A DNA stretch of 48,371 nucleotides. Origin: Oscillospiraceae bacterium. Lineage in GTDB: Bacteria; Bacillota; Clostridia; Oscillospirales; Acutalibacteraceae. The translations under genes were made by a program, and so were the position numbers. The notes beneath the pieces are model-generated. The model saw only the letters and a program-made list of their open reading frames with translations. It was not told the origin of the DNA and ran no database searches. Shown here in pieces: positions 8,242-14,901 of the stretch. The stretch covers positions 1 to 48,371 of the forward strand of contig JAQXMC010000020.1 of the NCBI GenBank assembly GCA_029012445.1, read 5' to 3'. Every line of letters begins with the position of its first letter. The first letter of the stretch is position 1.

Positions 8242-9195
8242 ATGGACAAAAAAGTTATCAAAAGCAATGCGGCTCTGCTTTTGGCCGCAATGATATGGGG
8301 ACTCGCTTTCGTTGCGCAGAGCGACGGAATGAACTATATCGGGCCGTTCACCTTCGGCGCAATAAGGTGCTTTCTCGGGGCGGCAGTCCTTGTTCCCGTC
8401 TATCTGATAATCCAAAAGAAAAACGGAGCGGCGAACGATGAAAACGCCCGCGAGATCAGAAAGACAACATTCAAGGCCGGTCTGCTCTGCGGAGCGATAT
8501 TGTTCGGCGCAACCTCAACGCAGCAGATAGGGCTGCAATACACCGCAGCGGGAAAAGCCGGCTTTATTACCGCGCTGTATATAGTTCTCGTTCCCGTTTT
8601 CGGAATGATATTTTTCAAAAAGAAAGCCTCGTGGAGAACATGGATCAGCGTTGCCATAGCGACCGCCGGTCTTTATCTTCTCTGCATAAAAGAGGGCTTC
8701 ACGATAGACAAGGGCGATATCTGGGTTATTGCCTGCGCTCTGATATTTACTTTCCATATCCTCACGATAGACAAATTCGCCGACAGGATCGACGGCACTC
8801 TTCTTTCTATCGTTCAGTTCGCAACGGTATCCGTTCTGTCAGTGCCGTTTATCTTCATCAACAGGGAGCAGGTGACGCTGTCCTCCGTCACGGGTGCATG
8901 GGTGTCACTGCTATACACGGGCATACTTTCGTGCGGCGTGGGCTACACGATGCAGATCATCGGTCAGAAGGACGCGAAAAATCCAGCGATAGCCTCGCTT
9001 CTGATGAGCATGGAATCGGTCTTTGCGGTGATTTTCGGCTGGCTGATACTTCATGAAAAGCTGTCCGGCAGGGAGTTTGCGGGAGTTGTTCTGATGTCAG
9101 CGGCGATAGTGCTCTCCCAGCTTCCGGCGGGGAGCGGAAAAAGAAAAAAGACCGGCGCCGGAGAATTGGCGGCGGCCGGGGAAGCAACAGATTAA
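8242..9195 (+). CDS. DMT-superfamily (EamA) transporter
   Basis: An inner-membrane protein of 317 residues with about ten hydrophobic segments in two EamA repeats (about 10-150 and 160-300). The N-terminal MIWGLAFVAQ and the second-repeat VFAVIFGWLILHEKLS are characteristic of the family. Such proteins export metabolites or amino acids; the substrate cannot be read from sequence. The C-terminus ends in a basic, cytosolic tail (about 300-317). Its ribosome binding site is weak (AAAAGAGG, about 10 nt before ATG). Single gene followed by a hairpin. Confidence 0.9.
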   Translation: MDKKVIKSNAALLLAAMIWGLAFVAQSDGMNYIGPFTFGAIRCFLGAAVLVPVYLIIQKKNGAANDENAREIRKTTFKAGLLCGAILFGATSTQQIGLQYTAAGKAGFITALYIVLVPVFGMIFFKKKASWRTWISVAIATAGLYLLCIKEGFTIDKGDIWVIACALIFTFHILTIDKFADRIDGTLLSIVQFATVSVLSVPFIFINREQVTLSSVTGAWVSLLYTGILSCGVGYTMQIIGQKDAKNPAIASLLMSMESVFAVIFGWLILHEKLSGREFAGVVLMSAAIVLSQLPAGSGKRKKTGAGELAAAGEATD

Positions 9196-9241
9196 AACAT
9201 AAAAGACTGCCGGTAAGGCTCAGTGTCAATAAGGCAGTTAT

Positions 9242-9271
9242 CAGCAACAGCAGACTGATCTGCTGTTGCTG
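9242..9271 (+). terminator. Perfect 13-bp hairpin after the DMT transporter gene
   Basis: CAGCAACAGCAGA and TCTGCTGTTGCTG around a 4-nt loop, about 45 nt after the stop codon. The T-run after it is interrupted (TTCGTGTCTTTT), so termination may be partial. Confidence 0.5.
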
Positions 9272-9345
9272 TTCGTGTCTTTTATGCTGCTGTGTGATAA
9301 TACGGAGCCGGGCAGACTTGAAAATCGGAATATGTGGAGGAAAAA

Positions 9346-9888
9346 ATGAATTGGACAGACGAAGTATCTGTAAAACTCAAAAAGAAAAATCAAGTTTTAT
9401 TTTCCAAGAACTCAGAATATATTCAAGATTTAATTATGCTGTTTGAAACTCAAAACCATCGGGTTATGGCACTATGGGCGTTTGATTTTGCATCTGAATC
9501 TATTGCAAAACTTGAAGAAAAATATCCGGAAGAAAAGCGTCCGCGAGAAGCATTGGGAGCAGCTAAAGACTGGGCATCCGGAAAAATCAAAATGCGATTA
9601 GCACAACGAAAAATATTAGATTGTCATGCATTCGCAAAAGAAATTGAAAATAAAGCAGATATTGCAATTTGTCATTCCATAGGACAAGCATGCTCAGTAG
9701 TGCATACTGCCGGACATGCAATAGGCTATCCGATATATGACCTTACTGCAATTATATATAAATACGGGATTGATAATTGCAAAGACGCAGTAGAGCAACG
9801 AAAACAAGAATATATCGAAAAGATAATATACTGGAATGAGCATTTATGCGATTACCAAGGCACATGGGCAGATTTTATGCTCAAATAA
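9346..9888 (+). CDS. Orphan Imm-5-like putative immunity protein
   Basis: 180 residues, all-helical, cytosolic. WAFDFASES, LEEKYPEEKRPREAL and AAKDWASGKIKM followed by HAFAKE and QACSVVHTAGHA match what I know of the Imm-5-like family found beside polymorphic toxins; this is recognition by eye. I chose ATG 9346 because GGAGG lies 5 nt before it; an in-frame GTG at 9334 would overlap that site. No toxin gene is adjacent: the neighbours are a DMT transporter and azlCD. Codon use is much more AT-rich than in the flanking housekeeping genes, suggesting recent transfer. Confidence 0.7.
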   Translation: MNWTDEVSVKLKKKNQVLFSKNSEYIQDLIMLFETQNHRVMALWAFDFASESIAKLEEKYPEEKRPREALGAAKDWASGKIKMRLAQRKILDCHAFAKEIENKADIAICHSIGQACSVVHTAGHAIGYPIYDLTAIIYKYGIDNCKDAVEQRKQEYIEKIIYWNEHLCDYQGTWADFMLK

Positions 9889-10008
9889 AATTTGTAAGTG
9901 CTTATATACAATTAAACGACACCGGCTTTTAGAGAACAAACTGATAACTTCCGGTTTTCAGAATTAAACAAACCGGAATTTCTGAAAGCAGTGTAATCTG
10001 ACAAACGC

Positions 10009-10033
10009 TTGTTTCAAAACTAATTTGAAACAA
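10009..10033 (+). promoter_or_regulatory. Palindrome upstream of azlC, possible operator
   Basis: TTGTTTCAAA and TTTGAAACAA are a perfect 10-bp inverted repeat around ACTAA, ending 10 nt before the azlC ribosome binding site. No T-run follows, so it looks like an operator or a 5' UTR hairpin rather than a terminator. Confidence 0.5.
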
Positions 10034-10054
10034 ATATTACAAAAGAGGTCCTTT

Positions 10055-10750
10055 ATGAAACGGATAATAAAACAAGTATTTCCACAAACAATACCGGTTA
10101 TGGCAGGATATTTATCTTTAGGTATTGCATTTGGCTTGCTGCTGCAATCGATAGGATACGGACCGATTTGGGCATTTCTGATGAGTCTGTTCATATATGC
10201 CGGTTCGGCTCAGTTTCTGGCGGTTGAATTATTGGCGTCAGGCGCAACACTGATACATGTTGCATTGCTGACCTTTTTGCTGAATTTCAGACATTTGTTT
10301 TACGGCTTGTCAATGATAGAAAAATATCGGGGAACAGGAATCAGAAAAATATATTTGATATTTGGGCTGACGGATGAAACATATGCGCTTCTGACGGGCT
10401 ACAAAACGCCGGAAGGATTGAGCGATAAAAGCTATTATTTCGCAGTAACGCTGATGAATCAGTTATATTGGATTTCCGGTTGCGTCATTGGCTCTGTGGC
10501 GGGAAGTATAATACCGTTTGATACGGCCGGTATTGATTTTGCAATGACCGCCCTTTTTGCAGTACTGGTTGTTGAGCAGTGGAAGACACACAAAAATCAT
10601 ATTCCGGCAATATCAGGGTTTGTGATAACCGTTGCAGCGCTGTATATCTTCGGAGCGGATAGTTTTTTGATACCGGCACTTATTGTGATGTCGGTTGTGC
10701 TGCTGTGTATGAAAGACGCTTTAAATACGGAGGAAATCAATGAACGATAA
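10055..10750 (+). CDS. azlC: AzlC-family branched-chain amino acid exporter, large subunit
   Basis: Inner-membrane protein of 231 residues, the usual AzlC length, with hydrophobic segments throughout. Family features: GYLSLGIAFGLLLQ, FIYAGSAQFLAVELL and LTFLLNFRHLFYGLS, all typical of AzlC/YgaZ. With AzlD it exports branched-chain amino acids or analogues. ATG 10055 is chosen because AGAGGT stands 5 nt upstream; a TTG at 10025 lies inside the palindrome. azlD starts inside its last codons. Codon use is AT-rich, as in the neighbours on both sides. Confidence 0.92.
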   Translation: MKRIIKQVFPQTIPVMAGYLSLGIAFGLLLQSIGYGPIWAFLMSLFIYAGSAQFLAVELLASGATLIHVALLTFLLNFRHLFYGLSMIEKYRGTGIRKIYLIFGLTDETYALLTGYKTPEGLSDKSYYFAVTLMNQLYWISGCVIGSVAGSIIPFDTAGIDFAMTALFAVLVVEQWKTHKNHIPAISGFVITVAALYIFGADSFLIPALIVMSVVLLCMKDALNTEEINER

Positions 10751-11066
10751 ATATATAATTATGGTGATTGCTGTAATGGCAATTGTAACAATATTGCTCA
10801 GGTTCCTGCCGTTTATTATATTTGATCATGGGGAGCAATTGCCAAAATGGATTTCTTATTTAGGAAAAGTTTTACCGCCGGCAATAATGAGCATGCTTTT
10901 GGTATATTGCTTGAGAAATATAAATCTTCTTGAAGGAAATCATGGATTTCCGGAATTGATATGCGTAGCAGTTGCGATACTGATACATAGTTGGAAACGG
11001 AACACTTTGTTAAGCATTGGTGTAAGTACGCTTTTATACATGATAATTATACAAAGCGGAATTTAA
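10740..11066 (+). CDS. azlD: AzlD-family small subunit of the branched-chain amino acid exporter
   Basis: 108 residues with about four membrane segments, the partner of AzlC. Typical features are TILLRFLPFIIF near the N-terminus and ELICVAVAILIHSWKRNTLLSI near the C-terminus. Its ATG overlaps the end of azlC by 11 nt, and the GGAGG lies inside azlC, indicating translational coupling. No azlB-like Lrp regulator is adjacent. Confidence 0.92.
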   Translation: MNDKYIIMVIAVMAIVTILLRFLPFIIFDHGEQLPKWISYLGKVLPPAIMSMLLVYCLRNINLLEGNHGFPELICVAVAILIHSWKRNTLLSIGVSTLLYMIIIQSGI

Positions 11067-11078
11067 GGGGGCGTATCA

Positions 11079-11174
11079 GTGACAATAATCGATGCCTTCG
11101 CTCTTGATAAATATATTGTTCAAAGCGATGAACATTATCATTGCAAGCGGCGCGTCAATTTGTTGTTCCTGTAA
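11079..11174 (+). other. Possible gene remnant of 31 codons
   Basis: GTG-started frame, VTIIDAFALDKYIVQSDEHY and so on, without a strong ribosome binding site. It lies between azlD and a terminator in a region that looks like debris of a mobile element. I do not recognise it, and it may be non-coding. Confidence 0.2.
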
Positions 11175-11199
11175 AACTGAATCCAGAAACCGGAAACGA

Positions 11200-11232
11200 G
11201 GATCGTGAATTTCACGGTCCTTTTTCTTTTGA
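11200..11232 (+). terminator. Intrinsic terminator after azlCD
   Basis: AGGATCGTGA pairs with TCACGGTCCT (one G-U) around ATT, followed by TTTTTCTTTT. Confidence 0.75.
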
Positions 11233-11307
11233 TTGAGATAGTGTCCCGTTTTTGATACTTTTTTATTTGTATAATGACCATTTACAACGAACAAGGTAGC
11301 ATGTGCT

Positions 11308-11553
11308 ATGTCAGATAAGAAAAATAAGAACCATAACGAAACTTCCGGACAAATTTCGATATTTGACCTACTTGGAATAGCCGGAAAAATTGACAGCAAA
11401 TATTCATCGGCGGAAATTGAGGCGGCGATTGATAAATTGCGTGAGGCTAAGCACTTTGCTAAAAAGCGCGAGGACAAAGAAAGACGTCGCAAGGAACAAG
11501 AAGAACGTGAACGTCAGGAACGCGAGGAAAAGACAGGTATTTCGAATTTTTAG
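11308..11553 (+). CDS. Small charged coiled-coil protein, possible mobile-element accessory
   Basis: 81 residues. The first 30 contain GQISIFDLLG, then a helix AEIEAAIDKLREAKHFAKK, then a nearly pure Arg/Lys/Glu helix (about 55-76) that will form a single charged helix or coiled coil. I see no good Shine-Dalgarno before the ATG. A QISIFDLL-type start followed by charged helices reminds me of small proteins carried near relaxase genes on conjugative elements, but no relaxase is here; this is a weak inference. Its last codons run directly into the broken nuclease gene at 11529, so the 3' end may not be original. Confidence 0.45.
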   Translation: MSDKKNKNHNETSGQISIFDLLGIAGKIDSKYSSAEIEAAIDKLREAKHFAKKREDKERRRKEQEERERQEREEKTGISNF

Positions 11554-12402
11554 ATAACGAGAATTATTCTTCGTCAAAGGTTTTCTTTTTAACACCCAGC
11601 GGTTATCAGGCAGAAACAGATGTATCCAGAAGAAGTGAACCAATATCACTGAAGCATAACATAAAAAAATATACTTAATATAATACTCAAACAAGTTGAT
11701 AACAAATATCCGAATTATAAAGCAATATTGCAGCAATATATCCAGGTAATTGATAATTTAACAGGAGATGATTTTGTGGGAAATATAATAAAATCAAAAA
11801 ATGACATAATCGCAGCAGAAAAGCTTTATGATGAAAGATATGCTGTCCTTACAGATTTATTAGAAACATTCATGAGCAAAATATATCATGAAACATCAAC
11901 AATTAACAGCGATATAATAGAAGAAGTGTATGGCGTCGGTTCAGAATATTTTGTTAAATATGACTTAAAAAGTTATTATAAGAAGGGTAACAAATCATAT
12001 CCTCGATTTGCGTTTAAACTAAAAAGTGAAAAGTTAAAACCAGGTATTTTTAAAAATATTGATTTTGACAAAGCAGATATGTTTTTTATGGTTGAAATTG
12101 ATTATAAGTTATATTGTGGATTAACTTTCAGAACAAAAAATAAAGATGATATCTGGGATAATTTTAATCTTAAAGATTATGTTGAAGGTTGTGCAAACAC
12201 TTGCTGGGTTGAAAACGGATGGAAATATGTTAAATGCAATTCGACGGATATTAGTTTTAAAGAATACACAAATGAACAATACGGAATGTTAAATTTATTG
12301 GAGAATAACTCTTTGAAATTTGATGACTCCAAAATAAAAGAGATCTCAGAGGATATAAAAGGAGAATTTTATAGAATCGAAAAAGAATATTTCGTCAATT
12401 GA
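11529..12402 (+). pseudogene. Broken PD-(D/E)XK-type nuclease gene: N-terminus lost, one frameshift
   Basis: In the frame starting 11529 the sequence reads KDRYFEFLDNENYSSS, then KVFFLTPSGYQAET and RRSEPISLKHNI, ending at a TAA (11676). Shifting by one base in the A7 run at 11663-11669 continues it as KNILNIILKQVDNKYPNYK into the long open frame that ends at 12402 (a TTG at 11728 is only an apparent start). The order (RYFEFL, a FFLTPSG strand, ISLKHNI, KYPNYKAILQQYIQVIDNLTG, then a long helical tail) is what I remember of PDDEXK_4-type proteins with the catalytic N-terminus missing. Family assignment is by eye. The gene is AT-rich, unlike the core genes. Confidence 0.55.
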
Positions 12403-12459
12403 TAAAATAATGGAGACTTATTCAAACTTTGTGCAAACCTCGGGAATTTCCACTATGAT

Positions 12460-12508
12460 GCAAATAAGGGCGTGTGAGCCGCAAATCGTCTCACACGCCC
12501 TTATTTGC
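12460..12508. terminator. Perfect 19-bp inverted repeat
   Basis: Left arm 12460-12478 (GCAAATAAGGGCGTGTGAG) and right arm 12490-12508 are exact complements around an 11-nt loop, followed by AATTTTGATTTT. It can terminate transcription coming from the nuclease pseudogene. Its length and perfection are unusual for a plain terminator. Confidence 0.6.
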
Positions 12509-12607
12509 AATTTTGATTTTATGCCATTTGACGAGTTTACACAAAAAGGGAAGAAATGCGAACCCCTTGAGGGGTAAAGCCGGTAATAGTCCCTTGAAAT
12601 GGAAATC

Positions 12608-12638
12608 AAAACCACCCAAACGGGTGGTTTTAATTTTT
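12608..12638. terminator. Bidirectional terminator at the 3' end of the cupin gene
   Basis: AAACCACCC pairs with GGGTGGTTT around AAAC; T-runs follow on the plus strand and A-runs precede it. It lies just beyond the minus-strand cupin stop. Confidence 0.7.
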
Positions 12639-12640
12639 GC

Positions 12641-13069
12641 TCAATGCTTTTCTGCTTGTTCTGCGTCGGCTTTTGTTCTGTGAACCGTGCCGAACGGATG
12701 CTGAGGCGGGGCGTAAATTGAATATATTTTCAGCGGTGTTCTGCCGGTATTCACAATATTATGCCAAGTGCCGGCCGGAACTATGACGGCAAAATCACCG
12801 TTCACTGTCCGCCGGTAATTCAAAGCGCTTTTTGTTTTGCCCATCATCACAAAACCCAGGCCGCTTTCGATCCGCAAAAACTGGTCGAGATGCGGATGCA
12901 CCTCAAGGCCGATATCTCCGCCCACCGGGATACTCATAAGAGTGACTTGAAGATGTCCGCCTGTCCACAGCGCAGTTCTGAAATTCGGGTTTATCTTTGC
13001 TGCCCTGTCGATGTTTATGACCAGCGGTTCACCGCCGTAGTCTCTGATTTCCTGCCTTGTACTATACAT
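12641..13069 (-). CDS. Single-domain cupin protein
   Basis: 142 residues forming one cupin barrel. The first cupin motif is visible as HPHLDQFLRIESG (two His and a Glu as probable metal ligands), the second as VPAGTWHNIVNTG with a further His. The C-terminal IYAPPQHPFGTVHRTKADAE is common in a conserved group of cytosolic cupins from Firmicutes; their substrate is not known to me. ATG 13069 is chosen over GTG 13078 because GGAG sits 8 nt before it. Single gene between hairpins. Confidence 0.88.
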   Translation of the reverse strand: MYSTRQEIRDYGGEPLVINIDRAAKINPNFRTALWTGGHLQVTLMSIPVGGDIGLEVHPHLDQFLRIESGLGFVMMGKTKSALNYRRTVNGDFAVIVPAGTWHNIVNTGRTPLKIYSIYAPPQHPFGTVHRTKADAEQAEKH

Positions 13070-13140
13070 AAAGATCACTCCACATATAATGTCTCGTCAT
13101 CAGTATATGTGGGGGAGGATTTTTCGGTTACTTTTGAATA

Positions 13141-13242
13141 TTATTCACCTCTGAGTGCTTTTCGGATTTCCCGATATTTCTCCGGCAGCTCATCTAAAGC
13201 CATATTGCGCGGAACATCGGTCGTTCCCGCTTTTTGCGGCAT
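13141..13242 (-). other. Possible 33-codon minus-strand ORF or gene remnant
   Basis: Starts MPQKAGTTDVPRNMALDELP and ends EKYREIRKALRGE before a stop. The amphipathic, Leu/Lys/Glu-rich composition looks protein-like, but there is no clear ribosome binding site and I recognise no family. It may be the tail of a decayed gene. Confidence 0.25.
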
Positions 13243-13392
13243 ATATGCACTTGATAGTCAAATGAAAGTCATGAGGCACGCTTGACCACAATGCCCTAAT
13301 TTTGTGTTGAGACGCTGTTTTTTTAATGAGCTGTTATTTTAATTTAAAACTATCTGCCTTTTGATATCGGCTAAACTTAAATCCGGATTGTA

Positions 13393-13421
13393 TAGACTTT
13401 TTGAGTTTTATGTAGTATAAT
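13393..13421 (+). promoter_or_regulatory. Promoter of the lipoprotein gene
   Basis: TATAAT at 13416-13421 with TAGACT (4 of 6 consensus) 17 nt upstream. Confidence 0.5.
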
Positions 13422-13456
13422 AATAAATCATCAGAAATAATGTTTGGAGATATATT

Positions 13457-14572
13457 ATGAAAAAAAGACTGATCTCATTGGCTCTTGCCGTGTCGCTTAT
13501 TCTTCTGGCGTTCACCGGCTGCGGCTCAGAACTTAAATATGCGGCGACAATAGTCAGCAACGCCGGCACCGCAACCAAAGTCACAGAGGGCGTTTACAGA
13601 TATTACATGGATTATGTTCTCACCCATCCGGAGGAGTTTTCGCTTGATTCCGAAAGTCTTGAGGGCGATGTTCAGGAGGCTGTGCTGGGGCTTGTGAAAA
13701 AATATGTTGCGGTGAATTCGCTCTGGGCCGATCTTAAAACCGACATGACTTATGATCTTCGGGATAATGCGGCGAATGAGACTGACGACATGTGGGATAT
13801 TTTCGGCAAGTACTATGAAAGCATAGGCGTAACCAAGCAGGATCTTTATAAAATCGTCAAGAGCAACACCTACCGCACGGCGCTGACAGTCTATTACTAC
13901 GGCGAGGACAGCAAGATAAGCCCGGTCAAGACGGAGACTCTCAAAGCCGCTTTTTCCAAAAGGTATGTCGGAGTCAAAATAATCGCCGCGTCTCTCACGA
14001 CAGAGGACGCGCTGGGCAGAACGGTCAAGCTCACAGGCACGAGCCTTTCAAATATCAGAAATTATTTTAATATGATGAAGTCAAAGGCGAACAGCGGGGC
14101 TGACATCGAAACGCTTTACACAAACTACAACACAAGCCACGACCTTATCGGAACCGAGGGGCTTGACACCTATGTTTTCACACAGAACAACACGCAGTAC
14201 GGAGCAAATTTCTTCTCGACCGTCAGCAAGCTGAAGTTCAACAAGGCTGAGGTTATCGAAAACAGCGACACGATTTATCTGGTTTACAGAGTCGATATCA
14301 CAAGCGATGAATATGAGTATTTTATGAGATATAAAAACGATATTCTCGTTGACCTTTACAGAAGCAAGATAGACGCTATGATAGATAACCGGTGCAAGGA
14401 ATACACTGCTGAGGAAAAATCCCGCGCCGCAAGAAAAATTTATAAGCAGATAAGCAAAGCGATTGATGCGAAATCAGCCGGAACAACGGCTGCAACGACA
14501 ACACAGGCGCAAACGACAAAGACGACCGCGCCGTCGTCAACGACCGCAGCCACAACGCAAAGCGGCAAATAA
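13457..14572 (+). CDS. Lipoprotein with Thr-rich tail, possibly a SurA/PrsA-like chaperone
   Basis: 371 residues, exported. The N-terminus is a lipoprotein signal with lipobox LLAFTGCG (lipidated Cys at 21). The mature part begins with a VTEGVYRYYMDYVLTH helix and continues largely helical to about 335, then a Thr/Ala-rich unstructured tail (335-371). The GVYRYYM start recalls the SurA N-domain of extracellular foldases in this bacterial group, but I see no parvulin isomerase domain, so a chaperone role is only a guess. GGAG precedes the ATG. Single gene ended by a strong terminator. Confidence 0.85.
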   Translation: MKKRLISLALAVSLILLAFTGCGSELKYAATIVSNAGTATKVTEGVYRYYMDYVLTHPEEFSLDSESLEGDVQEAVLGLVKKYVAVNSLWADLKTDMTYDLRDNAANETDDMWDIFGKYYESIGVTKQDLYKIVKSNTYRTALTVYYYGEDSKISPVKTETLKAAFSKRYVGVKIIAASLTTEDALGRTVKLTGTSLSNIRNYFNMMKSKANSGADIETLYTNYNTSHDLIGTEGLDTYVFTQNNTQYGANFFSTVSKLKFNKAEVIENSDTIYLVYRVDITSDEYEYFMRYKNDILVDLYRSKIDAMIDNRCKEYTAEEKSRAARKIYKQISKAIDAKSAGTTAATTTQAQTTKTTAPSSTTAATTQSGK

Positions 14573-14576
14573 ACAC

Positions 14577-14603
14577 AGCAGGACGGCTACGCCGTCCTGC
14601 TTT
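14577..14603 (+). terminator. Terminator of the lipoprotein gene, copy 1 of a duplicated hairpin
   Basis: An 11-bp perfect stem (AGCAGGACGGC/GCCGTCCTGCT) with a 3-nt loop, then TTT. The identical 27 bp recur at 14863-14889. Confidence 0.75.
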
Positions 14604-14803
14604 CAGACTGCCGATAAAGGCGCCCGAACGCATATAAGCTAAAAACAAAAGAAAACAAAAAGTCTGATTTCTGATTATTTCAAATACAAACCACAAACTA
14701 ATTCGGCGACACAGTATCTAACGGTGTCGCCGAAAGCTTATATGCTTGTCATTTTTTCGGTCTCGGAGTACCTTTGTACGCCTGTCGACCGAAGAAAATG
14801 CCA
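14604..14803. repeat. Structured intergenic repeat, copy 1
   Basis: 200 nt closely similar to 48183-48371. Conserved parts are CAGACTG, then CGATAAAGGCGCCCGAACG with GCATATAA (here 14630-14640), a GTCTGATT segment (14663-14670), a variable hairpin (14702-14712 with 14724-14734), TTATATGC that can pair with GCATATAA, and a long 3' hairpin (14749-14803) ending GAAAATGCCA. It sits between two convergent genes. No ORF in it has a credible start. Either a mobile-type palindromic repeat or the template of a structured RNA. Confidence 0.75.
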
Positions 14804-14829
14804 TCGGTCATCCTTTCTCGGCAGCCTCA

Positions 14830-14862
14830 CAGCTTGTCGAAAATTACTTTTTCGACAAGCTG
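14830..14862. terminator. Perfect 14-bp hairpin
   Basis: CAGCTTGTCGAAAA and TTTTCGACAAGCTG around a 5-nt loop. It is directly followed by the second copy of the duplicated hairpin. It could terminate transcription from either side. Confidence 0.5.
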
Positions 14863-14889
14863 AGCAGGACGGCTACGCCGTCCTGCTTT
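14863..14889. repeat. Duplicated hairpin, copy 2
   Basis: Identical over 27 bp to 14577-14603, in direct orientation. It sits 12 nt beyond the 3' end of the ribF-HAD gene (minus strand). The two copies bracket the intergenic repeat. Confidence 0.8.
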
Positions 14890-14901
14890 CTCGTTTAATT
14901 A

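Larger units (their letters stand above)
13070..13456. other. Intergenic region between the cupin and lipoprotein genes
   Basis: It holds a CCACATAT/ATATGTGG inverted repeat (about 13080-13111) in the cupin leader, a possible 33-codon minus-strand frame (13141-13242) and the promoter of the lipoprotein gene. Nothing else stands out. Confidence 0.4.

Noticed and set aside
11663..11669. Programmed frameshift at A7
   Set aside because: Possible, but the missing N-terminus upstream makes gene decay the simpler explanation.
9346..12402. Accessory stretch considered as a defence island or polymorphic toxin locus
   Set aside because: Only an orphan immunity-like gene and a broken nuclease are present; no toxin, integrase, relaxase or restriction partner is visible.
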